From contig NZ_AP018448.1 of NCBI RefSeq assembly GCF_030294945.1, positions 11,256,501-11,320,500 on the forward strand: 64,000 nt of DNA. The letters run 5' to 3'. Below are positions 23,909-33,418 of this stretch, in pieces. How positions within the stretch are numbered: the first letter of the stretch is position 1; each line of letters starts with the position of its first letter. The notes beneath the pieces were generated by a model. It was not told the origin of the DNA. It saw only the letters and a list, made by a program, of their open reading frames with translations, and searched no databases. This DNA is from Streptomyces graminofaciens (GTDB lineage Bacteria > Actinomycetota > Actinomycetes > Streptomycetales > Streptomycetaceae). Both the position numbers and the translations under genes were made by a program.

Positions 23909-26335
23909 TCACTCCTCCGCCAGCGTCAGCTCCGCCCAGATCGTCTTGCCGTCCTCCGTGTGCCGGCTGCCCCATCGCTGGGTCAGCTGGGCCACGAGCA
24001 GCAGACCGCGGCCGCCCTCGTCGAAGGTCTTCGCCCGGCGCAGATGCGGAGCCGTGCCGCTGCCGTCGGACACCTCGCAGATGAGGGTCGTGTCGTCGTG
24101 GATCAGGCGCAGCTGGATCGGCGGGGCGCCGTGCCGTATCGCGTTGGTGACCAGCTCGCTCACCACCAGCTCCGCCGTGAACGCGGTCTCGCTGATCCCC
24201 CACAGGGCCATCTGCGTCAGCACGTACTGCCGGGTGCGGGAGACGAACGCCGGGTCGGCGGGGATCGCCCAGGTCGCGACCTGCGCGGGAGGCAGCCCCC
24301 GGGTCCGGGCCAGCAGCAGTGCCACGTCGTCCGGGGCGCCGTTCGGCGGCAGCAGCGAGCCGATGACCTCCTGGCACACCTCGTCCAGCGAGCCCGTACG
24401 GCCGGACAGGGCCCGCGCCAGCAGCTCCTGCCCCGCGTCGATGTCACGGTCCCGGGTCTCGATCAGGCCGTCGGTGTAGAGGGCGAGGACGGTTCCCTCG
24501 GCGAGTTCGAGTTCGGCGGATTCGAACGGCAGCCCGCCGAGCCCGAGCGGCTGCCCCGCCGGTACCTCCACCTCCATAGGCCGACCGTCCGGGTCCAGCA
24601 CGACCGGCGGCGGATGCCCGGCCCGGGCGAAGGTGCACCGGCGGCTCACCGGGTCGTACACGGCGTACAGACAGGTCGCGCCCACCTCACCGGTCACCCC
24701 CTCGCTGCCGGCCTCCGCGGACAGCCGTACGACGAGGTCGTCGAGGTGGGTGAGCAGTTCGTCCGGGGCGAGGTCGACGTCGGCGAGGGTGCGGACGGCG
24801 GTCCGCAGCCGCCCCATGGTCGCCGAGGCCTGCACGCCGTGGCCCACGACGTCGCCGACGACCATGGCGACCCGCATACCGGAGAGCGGGATCACGTCGA
24901 ACCAGTCGCCGCCCACCCCGGACTGGGCCGCCGGCAGATAGCGGGAGGCGGCCTCCAGCGCGGGCATGTGGGGGAGTGTCTGGGGGAGCAGACTGCGCTG
25001 GAGGGCGAGCGCGGTCTCGCGTTCACGGGAGTAGCGGCGGGCGTTGTCGATGCAGACGGCGGCCCGCGCCGTCACCTCCTCGGCCAGCAGCTGGTCGTCG
25101 GGCGTGAACGGGTCGAGCCGTTTGTAGCGGCTGAGGACGGCCACCCCGAGGGTCGTGCCGCGGGCCCGGATCGGGACGGACATCGTGGCGTGGATGCCGT
25201 ACTCCTCGACCCGGGAGCCGCGCGCCGGGTCGAGGGCCAGCCACTCCTTCAGCGAGACGGCCGCGTCGGCGGTCGTGACCGTGTGCCCGGCGACCAGGGA
25301 GGCCGCCTGCGGGGAGATCGCGGGGTAGACGTGGGTGCCCCCCAGCTCGACCACCGCCTCGGGGGAGCCGGGGTTGATCGACCGGTGGGCGGCCCGGCGC
25401 AGGGTGAACGGCGGGGACAGCGGGCCCTCGTGCGGTTCGTCGCCGTGGTCCAGGGACTGCATGAGGTCGACGCTGACGAAGTCGGCGAGGACGGGCACGC
25501 ACACATCGGCCAGTTCCTGGGCGGTGCGGGTGACGTCGAGCGTGGTGCCGATGCGGATGCTCGCCTCGTTGACGAGCTGGAGGCGCTGGCGGGCCCGGTA
25601 CTGCTCGGTGATGTCGTGGCCGGTGACACAGACCCCGATGGGCACCCCCTCGGCGTCGATGAGCGGGGCTATCCCCGCGGACCAGGCGTGGGCGCTGTGT
25701 TCGTCGGCGGCCCGCAGGAAGGTCTGCACGTCCTTGCGCCTGCCGTCGGCGAGCACCTCGCGCAGCTGCTCCTCCAGCCGCTCGCCCTGCCGTCCGCCCA
25801 CGATCTCGGACATGTGCAGCCCCCGGAGGTTCTCCTCCGGCATGCCCACGGCGTCCGCCATCATGCCGTTGATCCCGCGCAGCCGGAGCTGCTCGTCGAA
25901 GACCGCCGTGGCGCAGGGCGACTGCATCAGCACAGCCATGGCCAGCGGATCGTCCCGGACCAGCGGCCCGGGGTCGTCCAGCGGGCACAGAACCAGCCAG
26001 CCCGTGTCGTCCGCGTCCTTCTGCCGCCGCTGGTGGGCGAGGAGCCAGGCCGAGACCGTACGGCCGTCGCGGTGACGGAGTGTGAGCGTGCCGCTCCAGC
26101 TGACACTGCCCGGCGCGGGCATGGGGAAAGGGCTGCCGGCGGCCAGCAGCTCCTTGGCGGGACGGCCGACGACCTCCGCCGGGGACCAGCCCAGCAGACG
26201 CTCGGCCCCCTCGTTCCACTCGACGATCGAGCCGTCGCCGTCCACGACCGTCCGTGCCGTGGCGGCACCGTCCAGGGCATACGCCGGAGCATCACCGTGC
26301 GCTACCTTGCGGCTCCTCATCGTGGCCAGTTCCAT
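23909..26335 (-). CDS. PAS-GAF-SpoIIE phosphatase with C-terminal HATPase domain
   Basis: An 808-residue signalling protein. Residues about 20-110 form a PAS domain (VVDGDGSIVEWNEGAERLLGWSP) and about 130-245 a second. A GAF domain covers about 255-420, and a PP2C/SpoIIE serine phosphatase about 435-660 (GGDWFDVIPL, MVVGDVVGHGVQA, LALYTDGLIETRDRDID). A histidine-kinase-like anti-sigma ATPase module ends the protein (VSELVTNAIRHGAPP, EGGRGLLLVAQLTQRWG). Such proteins tune anti-anti-sigma/anti-sigma switches. The ATG at 26335 faces the beta-galactosidase gene divergently. The partner protein is not in the window. Confidence 0.88.
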   Translation of the reverse strand: MELATMRSRKVAHGDAPAYALDGAATARTVVDGDGSIVEWNEGAERLLGWSPAEVVGRPAKELLAAGSPFPMPAPGSVSWSGTLTLRHRDGRTVSAWLLAHQRRQKDADDTGWLVLCPLDDPGPLVRDDPLAMAVLMQSPCATAVFDEQLRLRGINGMMADAVGMPEENLRGLHMSEIVGGRQGERLEEQLREVLADGRRKDVQTFLRAADEHSAHAWSAGIAPLIDAEGVPIGVCVTGHDITEQYRARQRLQLVNEASIRIGTTLDVTRTAQELADVCVPVLADFVSVDLMQSLDHGDEPHEGPLSPPFTLRRAAHRSINPGSPEAVVELGGTHVYPAISPQAASLVAGHTVTTADAAVSLKEWLALDPARGSRVEEYGIHATMSVPIRARGTTLGVAVLSRYKRLDPFTPDDQLLAEEVTARAAVCIDNARRYSRERETALALQRSLLPQTLPHMPALEAASRYLPAAQSGVGGDWFDVIPLSGMRVAMVVGDVVGHGVQASATMGRLRTAVRTLADVDLAPDELLTHLDDLVVRLSAEAGSEGVTGEVGATCLYAVYDPVSRRCTFARAGHPPPVVLDPDGRPMEVEVPAGQPLGLGGLPFESAELELAEGTVLALYTDGLIETRDRDIDAGQELLARALSGRTGSLDEVCQEVIGSLLPPNGAPDDVALLLARTRGLPPAQVATWAIPADPAFVSRTRQYVLTQMALWGISETAFTAELVVSELVTNAIRHGAPPIQLRLIHDDTTLICEVSDGSGTAPHLRRAKTFDEGGRGLLLVAQLTQRWGSRHTEDGKTIWAELTLAEE

Positions 26336-26550
26336 TCCGCCGGGCCGAACGGGTTTACGGGCGAATTCAAGCCTAGTGCGTCACGAAGCTACACACCCGG
26401 GCAGCCGCGGAGGGGGCGAATGGCGATGTCCGGGCCTGAAGGGGCCGGATCGGCAGAAGTGGCGCGACGGACTCTTGACGACCTTGAGTGCCCCATCGTC
26501 AGATTCTGTTTGGCCGCGAGCAGTTGTGATTGCTTATGAAGGGAATCCTG

Positions 26551-29500
26551 ATGACGGTCACGCGCAGGTCGTTACTCATCGCGGGCGCCGCCGCACCTAC
26601 GGCGGGAGCGCTGGCGGGCACCGCGAGCGTCACGGCCGCCGCGGCGGCGCGGACCGGCTCGGGCTCGTCCCCCGGCCGCACGATCCCCCTCCGTGACGGC
26701 TGGCGCTTCGCTCTCGTCAACCCGGGCGGCATCACCGACCCGACCGGCGAGTACGCGGACGCCGCGAAGCCCGGCTACGACGACTCGTCCTGGCGCCAGG
26801 TGGCCGTACCGCACGACTGGAGCATCGAGCTCGCCCCCACCACCGAGAACGGCACCACCAGCGGCACCGGCTTCTTCCCCGGCGGCCTCGGCTGGTACCG
26901 CACCACGTTCACACTGCCGCCCTCGCTCGCCGGGAAGCGGATCTCGGTCGAGTTCGACGGCGTCTACATGGACGCGTACGTCCACTGCAACGGCACGGAG
27001 GCCGGCCGACACCCCTACGGCTACACGGGCTTCGCCCTCGACCTCACCGACCTGCTGCACACCGACGGCACCACCGAGAACGTGATCGCGGTCAAGGTCC
27101 AGAACCGCCTACCCAGCAGCCGCTGGTACTCCGGCAGCGGCATCCACCGCCAGGCCCGGCTCGTCGTCACCGACCCCGTGCACGTCCAGCGCTGGGGCAC
27201 CCAGGTGACGACGACCGACCTGAGCGAGGACCGGGCGGTGCTGAGGGCCCGTACGACCGTCGTCAACGAGTCCGGCACCGAGGCCGAGGTCACCGTCGGA
27301 TCCACCGTCCTCGACCCGGGCGGGCGCCCGGTGGCCCGTACGACCTCCACGCTCACCGTCGGCGCGGCGGCCGAGACCGCGACACACGAACTGACCGTCC
27401 CCGACCCGGGGTTGTGGGACATCGACACCCCGCGCCGCTACACCCTGCGCACCGAACTGCGTGTCGACGGCCGCACGACCGACACCTGTCGCACCCGCTT
27501 CGGCATCCGCACGGCCACCATCGACGCGAACGACGGCCTCACCCTGAACGGCCGCCACGTCAAGCTCCGTGGCGTCAACCTCCACCACGACCTCGGCGCC
27601 CTCGGCTCCGCCGTCCACGCCGACGCGGTCGAACGCCAGCTGGCGATCATGAAGTCCATGGGCGTCAACGCCCTGCGTACCTCCCACAACCCGCCCGCCC
27701 CCGAGGTGATCGAGGCCTGTGAGCGGCTCGGCCTGGTGATGATGGTGGAGGCCTTCGACTGCTGGCGCAGCCCCAAGACCCGCTACGACTACGGCCGTTT
27801 CTTCGAGGAGTGGTCGGACCGGGACATCGCCGAGATGGTGGCCGCGGCCCGCAACTCGCCCGCCGTCCTCATGTGGTCCATCGGCAACGAGATCTCCGAG
27901 TTCACCTCCACCGCCGGCCTCGCCATCGCTGACCGCCTCATCGCCGGGATCAGGAGGCTCGACGACACCCGTCCGGTCGTCATCGGCTCCCACCGCCACC
28001 GCAGCGTCCCCGCCCCCGGTTCCCCGGCCGACCTGATCCTCGCCAAGATCGACGGCCTCGGCCTGAACTACAACACGGCCGCCTCGGTCGACGCCCTGCA
28101 CGCCCGCTACCCCGACCTGTTCCTCTTCGAGTCGGAGTCCTCCTCGGAGACATCGACGCGCGGCGCGTACCAGGAGCCGGAGAACCTCAACACCGGCGAG
28201 AACCACACACCCGGCAGGCGGGCGACCTCCTCGTACGACAACAACCTCGCCACCTGGACGATGAGCGGCGAGTACGGCCTGAAGAAGGACCGGGACCGCA
28301 GGTGGTTCACGGGCGAGTTCCTGTGGTCCGGCATCGACTACATAGGCGAGCCCACGCCCTACGACGTTTTCCCGGTGAAGGCGTCCTTCTTCGGCGCGGT
28401 CGACACGGCCGGCTTCCCCAAGGACATGTACCACCTGTTCAGAAGCCAGTGGACGGACGAGCCGATGGTCCATCTGCTACCGACGACCTGGAACCACGCG
28501 AAGGGCGACACGATCGAGGTGTGGGCGTACGCCAACGTCGACACCGTCGAGCTGTTCCTCAACGGCCGTTCGCTCGGAGTCAGGAGGTTCGACGAGAAGA
28601 AGACCACCGACGGGCGGCCCTACCTGGAGACCACCGAGGCGACCGGCGACGACAAGACCGTCACCTCCGGGCCCTACCCCGGCAGTTACACCAGTCCGGG
28701 CGGCAGCGCGGGCAAACTGCACCTCACCTGGAAGGTCCCGTACGAGCCCGGCGAGCTGAAGGCGGTGGCGCGGCGCGACGGCCGCAGGGTCGCCACCGAC
28801 GTCCTGCGCACGGCCGGGAAGCCGCACGCGATCCGCCTGACCTCCGACCGCAGGTCCGTGGCCGCCGACGGCCGTTCGCTCTGCTTCGTGACCGCCGAGG
28901 TCGTCGACGCCCGGGGCGTGGTGGTGCCCGACGCCGAGCACCTGCTCACCTTCGACGTCGACGGCGGCTCCCTCGCGGGCCTGGACAACGGGCGCCAGGA
29001 GAGCGCCGAGCGCTACCAGGCGACCACGCGCACCGCCTTCCACGGAAAGGCCCTCGCGATCGTACGGTCGGGGGTCCGGCCGGGCCCCCTCACGGTGACG
29101 GCACACGCGGACGGCCTGCGCACCGGCAAGGTGAGCCTGCGGGCCACGCCGGCGCGCTCTACGGCGACGACACCGGCTGCCGTGTTCGAGCCCGAGGCCC
29201 CGCTCGCGCCCGACCACCCCTTCGCCGACGCCAGTTACTCAGGGCGCCCCGACACCCTGCCCGCCGCCATGCTCGACGGCGACCCCGCCACCGGCTGGTC
29301 CAACGCCTTCTACAAGGCGCCCACGGCCCTGCTGCCCGCGTTCGGCGGGGCCCGGCCGAAGGACTGGGTCTCGGTCGACTGGGGGCGGACCGGCACGGTC
29401 GACCGGGCCGAGGTCTCCTTCACCGTCGACGCGACGCACAGCCTGCCCGCGTCGGTCGAGGTCGCGGTCTGGGACGGAGAACGGTACGTGCCCGCCGAGG

Positions 29501-29658
29501 ACGTGAAGACCGACTGGGCAACGGCCTCCGACGTGCCCACGGCGATCACCTTCGCCCCGGTGCGCGGCTCGCGGCTCAGGCTGACGCTGACGAGCGCCCA
29601 TCCCGGGGATGTCCGGGGCGCGGTCCGCATCAGCAGGCTGGACGTGCTCGCGGGCTGA
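26551..29658 (+). CDS. GH2 beta-galactosidase-like glycoside hydrolase, Tat-exported
   Basis: A 1035-residue secreted enzyme. A twin-arginine signal ([20 protein letters not shown]) is followed by a sugar-binding domain ([26 protein letters not shown]), an immunoglobulin-like domain and the TIM barrel. The acid/base is Glu447 in [11 protein letters not shown]; the nucleophile is probably Glu527 or Glu529 in LFESES. After further beta-sandwich domains a C-terminal discoidin-like segment ([14 protein letters not shown]) may bind carbohydrate. ATG 26551 is chosen over ATG 26536 because AAGGGA sits 6 bases before it. It is followed by a stem-loop and a CebR-controlled cellulase. Confidence 0.87.
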   Translation: MTVTRRSLLIAGAAAPTAGALAGTASVTAAAAARTGSGSSPGRTIPLRDGWRFALVNPGGITDPTGEYADAAKPGYDDSSWRQVAVPHDWSIELAPTTENGTTSGTGFFPGGLGWYRTTFTLPPSLAGKRISVEFDGVYMDAYVHCNGTEAGRHPYGYTGFALDLTDLLHTDGTTENVIAVKVQNRLPSSRWYSGSGIHRQARLVVTDPVHVQRWGTQVTTTDLSEDRAVLRARTTVVNESGTEAEVTVGSTVLDPGGRPVARTTSTLTVGAAAETATHELTVPDPGLWDIDTPRRYTLRTELRVDGRTTDTCRTRFGIRTATIDANDGLTLNGRHVKLRGVNLHHDLGALGSAVHADAVERQLAIMKSMGVNALRTSHNPPAPEVIEACERLGLVMMVEAFDCWRSPKTRYDYGRFFEEWSDRDIAEMVAAARNSPAVLMWSIGNEISEFTSTAGLAIADRLIAGIRRLDDTRPVVIGSHRHRSVPAPGSPADLILAKIDGLGLNYNTAASVDALHARYPDLFLFESESSSETSTRGAYQEPENLNTGENHTPGRRATSSYDNNLATWTMSGEYGLKKDRDRRWFTGEFLWSGIDYIGEPTPYDVFPVKASFFGAVDTAGFPKDMYHLFRSQWTDEPMVHLLPTTWNHAKGDTIEVWAYANVDTVELFLNGRSLGVRRFDEKKTTDGRPYLETTEATGDDKTVTSGPYPGSYTSPGGSAGKLHLTWKVPYEPGELKAVARRDGRRVATDVLRTAGKPHAIRLTSDRRSVAADGRSLCFVTAEVVDARGVVVPDAEHLLTFDVDGGSLAGLDNGRQESAERYQATTRTAFHGKALAIVRSGVRPGPLTVTAHADGLRTGKVSLRATPARSTATTPAAVFEPEAPLAPDHPFADASYSGRPDTLPAAMLDGDPATGWSNAFYKAPTALLPAFGGARPKDWVSVDWGRTGTVDRAEVSFTVDATHSLPASVEVAVWDGERYVPAEDVKTDWATASDVPTAITFAPVRGSRLRLTLTSAHPGDVRGAVRISRLDVLAG

Positions 29659-29679
29659 CCGCATGAGGTGGTGGTGCCT

Positions 29680-29744
29680 CGGTCCGGACAGGAAACCGGC
29701 GTGCGTCGGAGGACCCGACAGAAGAACCAGTCCTGTCCGGACCG
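29680..29744. terminator. Stem-loop after the beta-galactosidase gene
   Basis: CGGTCCGGACAGGA (29680-29693) pairs perfectly with TCCTGTCCGGACCG (29731-29744). A smaller GTCGG/CCGAC hairpin lies in the loop. It starts 22 bases after the stop codon and probably separates this transcript from the cellulase gene. Confidence 0.6.
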
Positions 29745-29789
29745 TTGACGGGCTGTCATGTCTCTTACAGCATGGCCAACATCCGTTTT

Positions 29790-29803
29790 TGGGAGCGCTC
29801 CCA
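29790..29803. promoter_or_regulatory. CebR-type operator
   Basis: TGGGAGCGCTCCCA is the perfect 14-bp palindrome known as the binding site of CebR, the LacI-family cellobiose/cellotriose-responsive repressor of Streptomyces. It lies 84 bases before the cellulase start codon. A weak TTGACG box at 29745-29750 lies upstream, so the site could block transcription just downstream of a promoter. Confidence 0.85.
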
Positions 29804-29887
29804 CAACAAGTGTCTCTGCCCAGACGCCGGAGTGCGCGCGCCCAGCCTCCCCTGAGGAGCCCAGACCCGAGCCGAGGAGCCCAGACG

Positions 29888-32131
29888 TTGAAACGACGCA
29901 GAACTGCCCTGCTCGCCATGACGGCCCTCCTCGCGGCGGCGCTGACCGCGCTGCCGTCCGGGCCGGCCCAGGCCGACGAGGTCGAGCAGGTCGAGAACGG
30001 CACCTTCGACACCGGCACCGCCCCCTGGTGGACCACGAGCAACGTCACCGCGGGCCTGTCCGAGGGCGCGCTCTGCGCCGACATCCCGGGCGGCACCACC
30101 AACCGCTGGGACGCGGCCGTAGGCCAGAACGACATCGCCCTGGTGAAGGGGGAGTCGTACCGCTTCAGCTTCAGCGCGTCCGGAACCCCGGCGGGCAACG
30201 CCCTGCGCGCGATCGTCGGTCTGTCCGTCGCACCGTACGACACATACTTCGAGGTCAGCCCGCAGCTCAGTGTCTCGGGCGACTCGTACTCCTACACCTT
30301 CACCTCGCCCGTCGACACCGCTCAGGGCCAGGTCGGCTTCCAACTAGGCGGCGGCGCCGAGGACTTCCGCTTCTGCATGGACGACGTGTCGCTGCTGGGC
30401 GGGGTGCCGCCCGAGAAGTACGAGCCGGACACCGGGCCCCGGGTACGCGTCAACCAGGTCGCCTATCTGCCCGCCGGGCCGAAGAACGCCACGCTGGTCA
30501 CCGACGCCACCGGGCCCCTTCCCTGGCAGCTGAAGAAGGAATCCGGAACGGTGGTCGCGCACGGCCGGACCGTGCCGCACGGCACCGACGTCTCCTCCGG
30601 ACAGAACGTCCACTCGATCGACTTCGGCGCCTACCGCAAGCGCGGCACGGGCCTCACGCTGGTCGTCGACGGCGAGACGAGCCACCCCTTCGACATCGAC
30701 GCGAGCGCCTACGAACGCCTGCGGCTCGACTCGCTGAAGTACTACTACACCCAGCGCAGCGGTATCGCGATCAGCGACGAGCTGCGCCCGGGCTACGGCC
30801 GCGCCGCGGGCCACGTGGGCGCGGCGCCCAACCAGGGCGACAAGGACGTGCCCTGCCGGCCCGGCGTCTGCGACTACACGCTCGACGTCACCGGCGGCTG
30901 GTACGACGCCGGCGACCACGGCAAGTACGTCGTCAACGGCGGCATCTCCACCTGGGAGCTGCTGAGCACCTACGAACGCTCCCTGTACGCCCGCACCGGC
31001 CGGCCCGGCAAGCTCGGTGACGGCTCGCTCGCCATCCCGGAGAGCGGCAACAAGGTGCCGGACGTGCTCGACGAGGCCCGCTGGGAGCTGGAGTTCCTGC
31101 TGAAGATGCAGGTGCCGCAGGGGCAGCCGCTAGCGGGCATGGCCCACCACAAGATCCATGACGAGCAGTGGACGGGCCTGCCGCTGCTGCCGAGCGCCGA
31201 CCCGCAGAAGCGCCAGTTGCACCCGCCGACCACCGAGGCCACCCTCAACCTGGCCGCCACGGCCGCGCAGGCGGCCCGCCTGTACCGGCCCTACGACCGC
31301 GCCTTCGCGGCGAAATCCCTCGCCGCGGCACGCACCGCCTGGAAGGCGGCCCTCGCCCACCCCGACATCCACCCGGACCCCAGCGACGGCATCGGCGGCG
31401 GCGCCTACCCGGACACCGACGCGACGGACGAGTTCTACTGGGCGGCGGCCCAGCTCTACCTCACCACCGGTGAGAAGGCCTTCCAGGACCACATCCTCGC
31501 CTCGCCCGTCCACACCGCCGACATCTTCGGCCCCCTCGGCTTCGACTGGTCCAGGACCGCCGCCGCGGGCCGCCTCGACCTCGCGACCGTGCCGAACAGG
31601 CTGCCCGGCCGCGACAAGGTCCGCCACTCCGTGACCAAGGGCGCCGACCGCTACCTGACCACGCTCCGGACACAGCCGTACGGCATGCCGTACGCGCCCG
31701 ACGGCAACCTCTACGACTGGGGCTCCAACCACCAGGTGCTCAACAACGCGGTCGTGATCGCCACGGCGTACGACATCACCGGCGCCTCGAAGTACCGCGA
31801 GGGCGCGCTGCAGAGCATGGACTACCTGCTCGGCCGCAACGCCCTGAACATCTCCTATGTGACGGGCTACGGCGACGTCGACGCCCGCAACCAGCACAGC
31901 CGCTGGTACGCCCACCAGCTCGATGCGGACCTCCCCAACCCGCCGCGCGGCACGCTCGCCGGAGGGCCCAACTCGAGCATCCAGGACCCCTACGCACAGG
32001 GCAAACTCCAGGGCTGTGTCGGGCAGTTCTGCTACATCGACGACATCCAGTCCTGGTCGACGAACGAGCACACGATCAACTGGAACGCGGCGCTGGCCCG
32101 GATGGCGTCCTTCGTGGCGGACCAGACCTGA
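29888..32131 (+). CDS. Secreted GH9 endoglucanase with N-terminal carbohydrate-binding module
   Basis: A 747-residue cellulase. The signal peptide is [28 protein letters not shown]; residues about 35-180 form a CBM4/9-type beta-sandwich ([14 protein letters not shown] to [11 protein letters not shown]). An immunoglobulin-like linker ([11 protein letters not shown]) precedes the GH9 barrel. Catalytic residues are Asp340 and Asp343 in [10 protein letters not shown] and Glu727 in [22 protein letters not shown] replaces the common PHHR loop. The start is TTG 29888 with GAGGAG at 29874-29879. A CebR operator upstream predicts repression without cello-oligosaccharides. Confidence 0.9.
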   Translation: MKRRRTALLAMTALLAAALTALPSGPAQADEVEQVENGTFDTGTAPWWTTSNVTAGLSEGALCADIPGGTTNRWDAAVGQNDIALVKGESYRFSFSASGTPAGNALRAIVGLSVAPYDTYFEVSPQLSVSGDSYSYTFTSPVDTAQGQVGFQLGGGAEDFRFCMDDVSLLGGVPPEKYEPDTGPRVRVNQVAYLPAGPKNATLVTDATGPLPWQLKKESGTVVAHGRTVPHGTDVSSGQNVHSIDFGAYRKRGTGLTLVVDGETSHPFDIDASAYERLRLDSLKYYYTQRSGIAISDELRPGYGRAAGHVGAAPNQGDKDVPCRPGVCDYTLDVTGGWYDAGDHGKYVVNGGISTWELLSTYERSLYARTGRPGKLGDGSLAIPESGNKVPDVLDEARWELEFLLKMQVPQGQPLAGMAHHKIHDEQWTGLPLLPSADPQKRQLHPPTTEATLNLAATAAQAARLYRPYDRAFAAKSLAAARTAWKAALAHPDIHPDPSDGIGGGAYPDTDATDEFYWAAAQLYLTTGEKAFQDHILASPVHTADIFGPLGFDWSRTAAAGRLDLATVPNRLPGRDKVRHSVTKGADRYLTTLRTQPYGMPYAPDGNLYDWGSNHQVLNNAVVIATAYDITGASKYREGALQSMDYLLGRNALNISYVTGYGDVDARNQHSRWYAHQLDADLPNPPRGTLAGGPNSSIQDPYAQGKLQGCVGQFCYIDDIQSWSTNEHTINWNAALARMASFVADQT

Positions 32132-32152
32132 GCCGTCCCGCTCGCCGCTGTG

Positions 32153-32193
32153 GTGCGGCCGACGTCCTCCGGGCGTCGGCCGCACCCTTTTTT
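32153..32193 (+). terminator. Rho-independent-type terminator after the cellulase
   Basis: GTGCGGCCGACG (32153-32164) pairs with CGTCGGCCGCAC (32174-32185) around a 9-base loop and is followed by CCTTTTTT. It is a classical intrinsic terminator, rare in this GC-rich window. Confidence 0.9.
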
Positions 32194-32262
32194 GGTACCG
32201 CACTCAATGCCCTGTGACCTGCGGATATTTACGACTGAGTACCCGCGCGGTACCGTTGGCGC

Positions 32263-32508
32263 ATGCCAGCTCTGAATGTGGAGTTCAGCGACCGCGAGCT
32301 AGAGGACCTGAGGCAGATAGCCAAGGAGCGCGGTACGTCGATGAAGGCGCTCGTGCGCGAGGCGGCCGCGGCCGACATAGTGCGACACCGGGCGCTGAAG
32401 GAGGGCGCGGAGGCCTTCCGTACGTTCTTCACCGCGCACGCGGACGAGTTCGCCGCCGCCTTCCCGGACGACGAACCCGCCGTCAAGGCGGAAGGACGGG
32501 CCGTCTGA
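32263..32508 (+). CDS. Ribbon-helix-helix-type antitoxin
   Basis: An 81-residue protein. The first 45 residues (LNVEFSDRELEDLRQIAKERGTSMKALVREAAAADI) look like a CopG/Arc-type ribbon-helix-helix DNA-binding domain, and the acidic C-terminus could wrap the toxin. It ends 3 bases before the Fic-like gene, the usual antitoxin-first order. It probably autoregulates the pair. The family call rests on pattern, not a profile search. Confidence 0.7.
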   Translation: MPALNVEFSDRELEDLRQIAKERGTSMKALVREAAAADIVRHRALKEGAEAFRTFFTAHADEFAAAFPDDEPAVKAEGRAV

Positions 32509-32511
32509 CCG

Positions 32512-32889
32512 ATGGCTCCCGTCATCCATATCGATGTGCCCTGGCTGCTCCAGCGCCACGAAGAGGTCCTGCCCGAGCAGCCCACCATCAACGACTTCTC
32601 GGCCCTCGTCGCCGCCGTGGCCCGACACCGAGTCGACCCGCCCCGGCTCGGCGTCGACTCCGATCCGGCATGGCGGGCCGCCGCTCTTCTGCACACCCTG
32701 GCCGTGCTCAAGCCCCTGCCGGCCGCCAACGCGCGCTTCGCCTGTGCGACGGCCGTGGCGTACATGTTCGTCAGCGGCGTCGGCATCGACCCGCCGTACG
32801 GGGCGCTCGTGGACCTTGCTCGCGACCTGATCTCGGGCAAGACGGATGTGTACGGCGCCGCCGACCGGCTGCGCTCCTGGCAGATCTGA
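32512..32889 (+). CDS. Fic/Doc-like toxin component with altered catalytic motif
   Basis: A 125-residue helical protein resembling Doc/Fic toxins in length and layout. The region aligned with the Fic motif HPFxxGNxR reads KPLPAANARFA, so Lys67 stands where the catalytic His is expected, while Pro68, Asn73 and Arg75 are kept. Classical Fic proteins transfer AMP or phosphate to target proteins through that His; this one may be inactive, use another nucleophile base, or act by binding. It follows an RHH-type antitoxin by 3 bases. If the motif is misaligned, His61 (LLHTLAV) would be the nearest alternative. Confidence 0.65.
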   Translation: MAPVIHIDVPWLLQRHEEVLPEQPTINDFSALVAAVARHRVDPPRLGVDSDPAWRAAALLHTLAVLKPLPAANARFACATAVAYMFVSGVGIDPPYGALVDLARDLISGKTDVYGAADRLRSWQI

Positions 32890-33418
32890 CCCCTGGGGCC
32901 GCCGACCGAGGGCGGGAGGATCAAGGTCGGCGGCCCGGCGCGCGCGGGAGAGCCGCCGTCCCGCGCGGGGCCTGGTGAGAAGGCCGCTTCGAGTGAACTC
33001 CTCATGCTCCGCGCGGCGGGAGCGTGCGCGGAGCATCGGTGTGTGCGTACGCTTCACACGGGGTGCTTGAAAGCTTGAATATTCATGGGGCTGCCCGAGA
33101 TGTCTTCCGCATCAGGACAGTTGACCTGGTGAAACCAGTTGCTTTTCGTGTGACACATGTTGCCCAAGTGCCTTGTTAGCCACGAGTAACTTGTGCAAGG
33201 GTGAACTTCCTGCGCGTGGGCAATGGCCCGGTCCGAATCGCCTGTTGGCATTCGGGGTTGCTGAGGAGTCCAAAAGGCTCTCGGTCGACGGTCATCGTGC
33301 GGCCTCAGTCCCCGGGCCGCTATCCAGGCGCCCGCCAAAAAGGTACGCACCAATCCAGGGCCCTTTTCGGCGGCCATAACTCCGTGTGCCATCTTGTGCC
33401 TTGGAAGGAATCCGCTCT
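32890..33418. other. Intergenic region with three consecutive stem-loops
   Basis: No supported gene lies here. Three perfect hairpins follow the toxin gene: GGGCCGCCGACC 32896-32907 with 32925-32936; CGCGCGGGA 32941-32949 with 32959-32967; ATGCTCCGCGC 33004-33014 with 33026-33036. The first is a likely terminator. The rest, about 33040-33400, is less GC-rich and probably holds the promoter of the sigma-like/lectin gene, but no clear -35/-10 pair was found. Confidence 0.6.

Noticed and set aside
23294..26539. A 1081-codon plus-strand open frame
   Set aside because: It is antisense to the PAS-GAF-SpoIIE phosphatase gene, whose domains are unambiguous.
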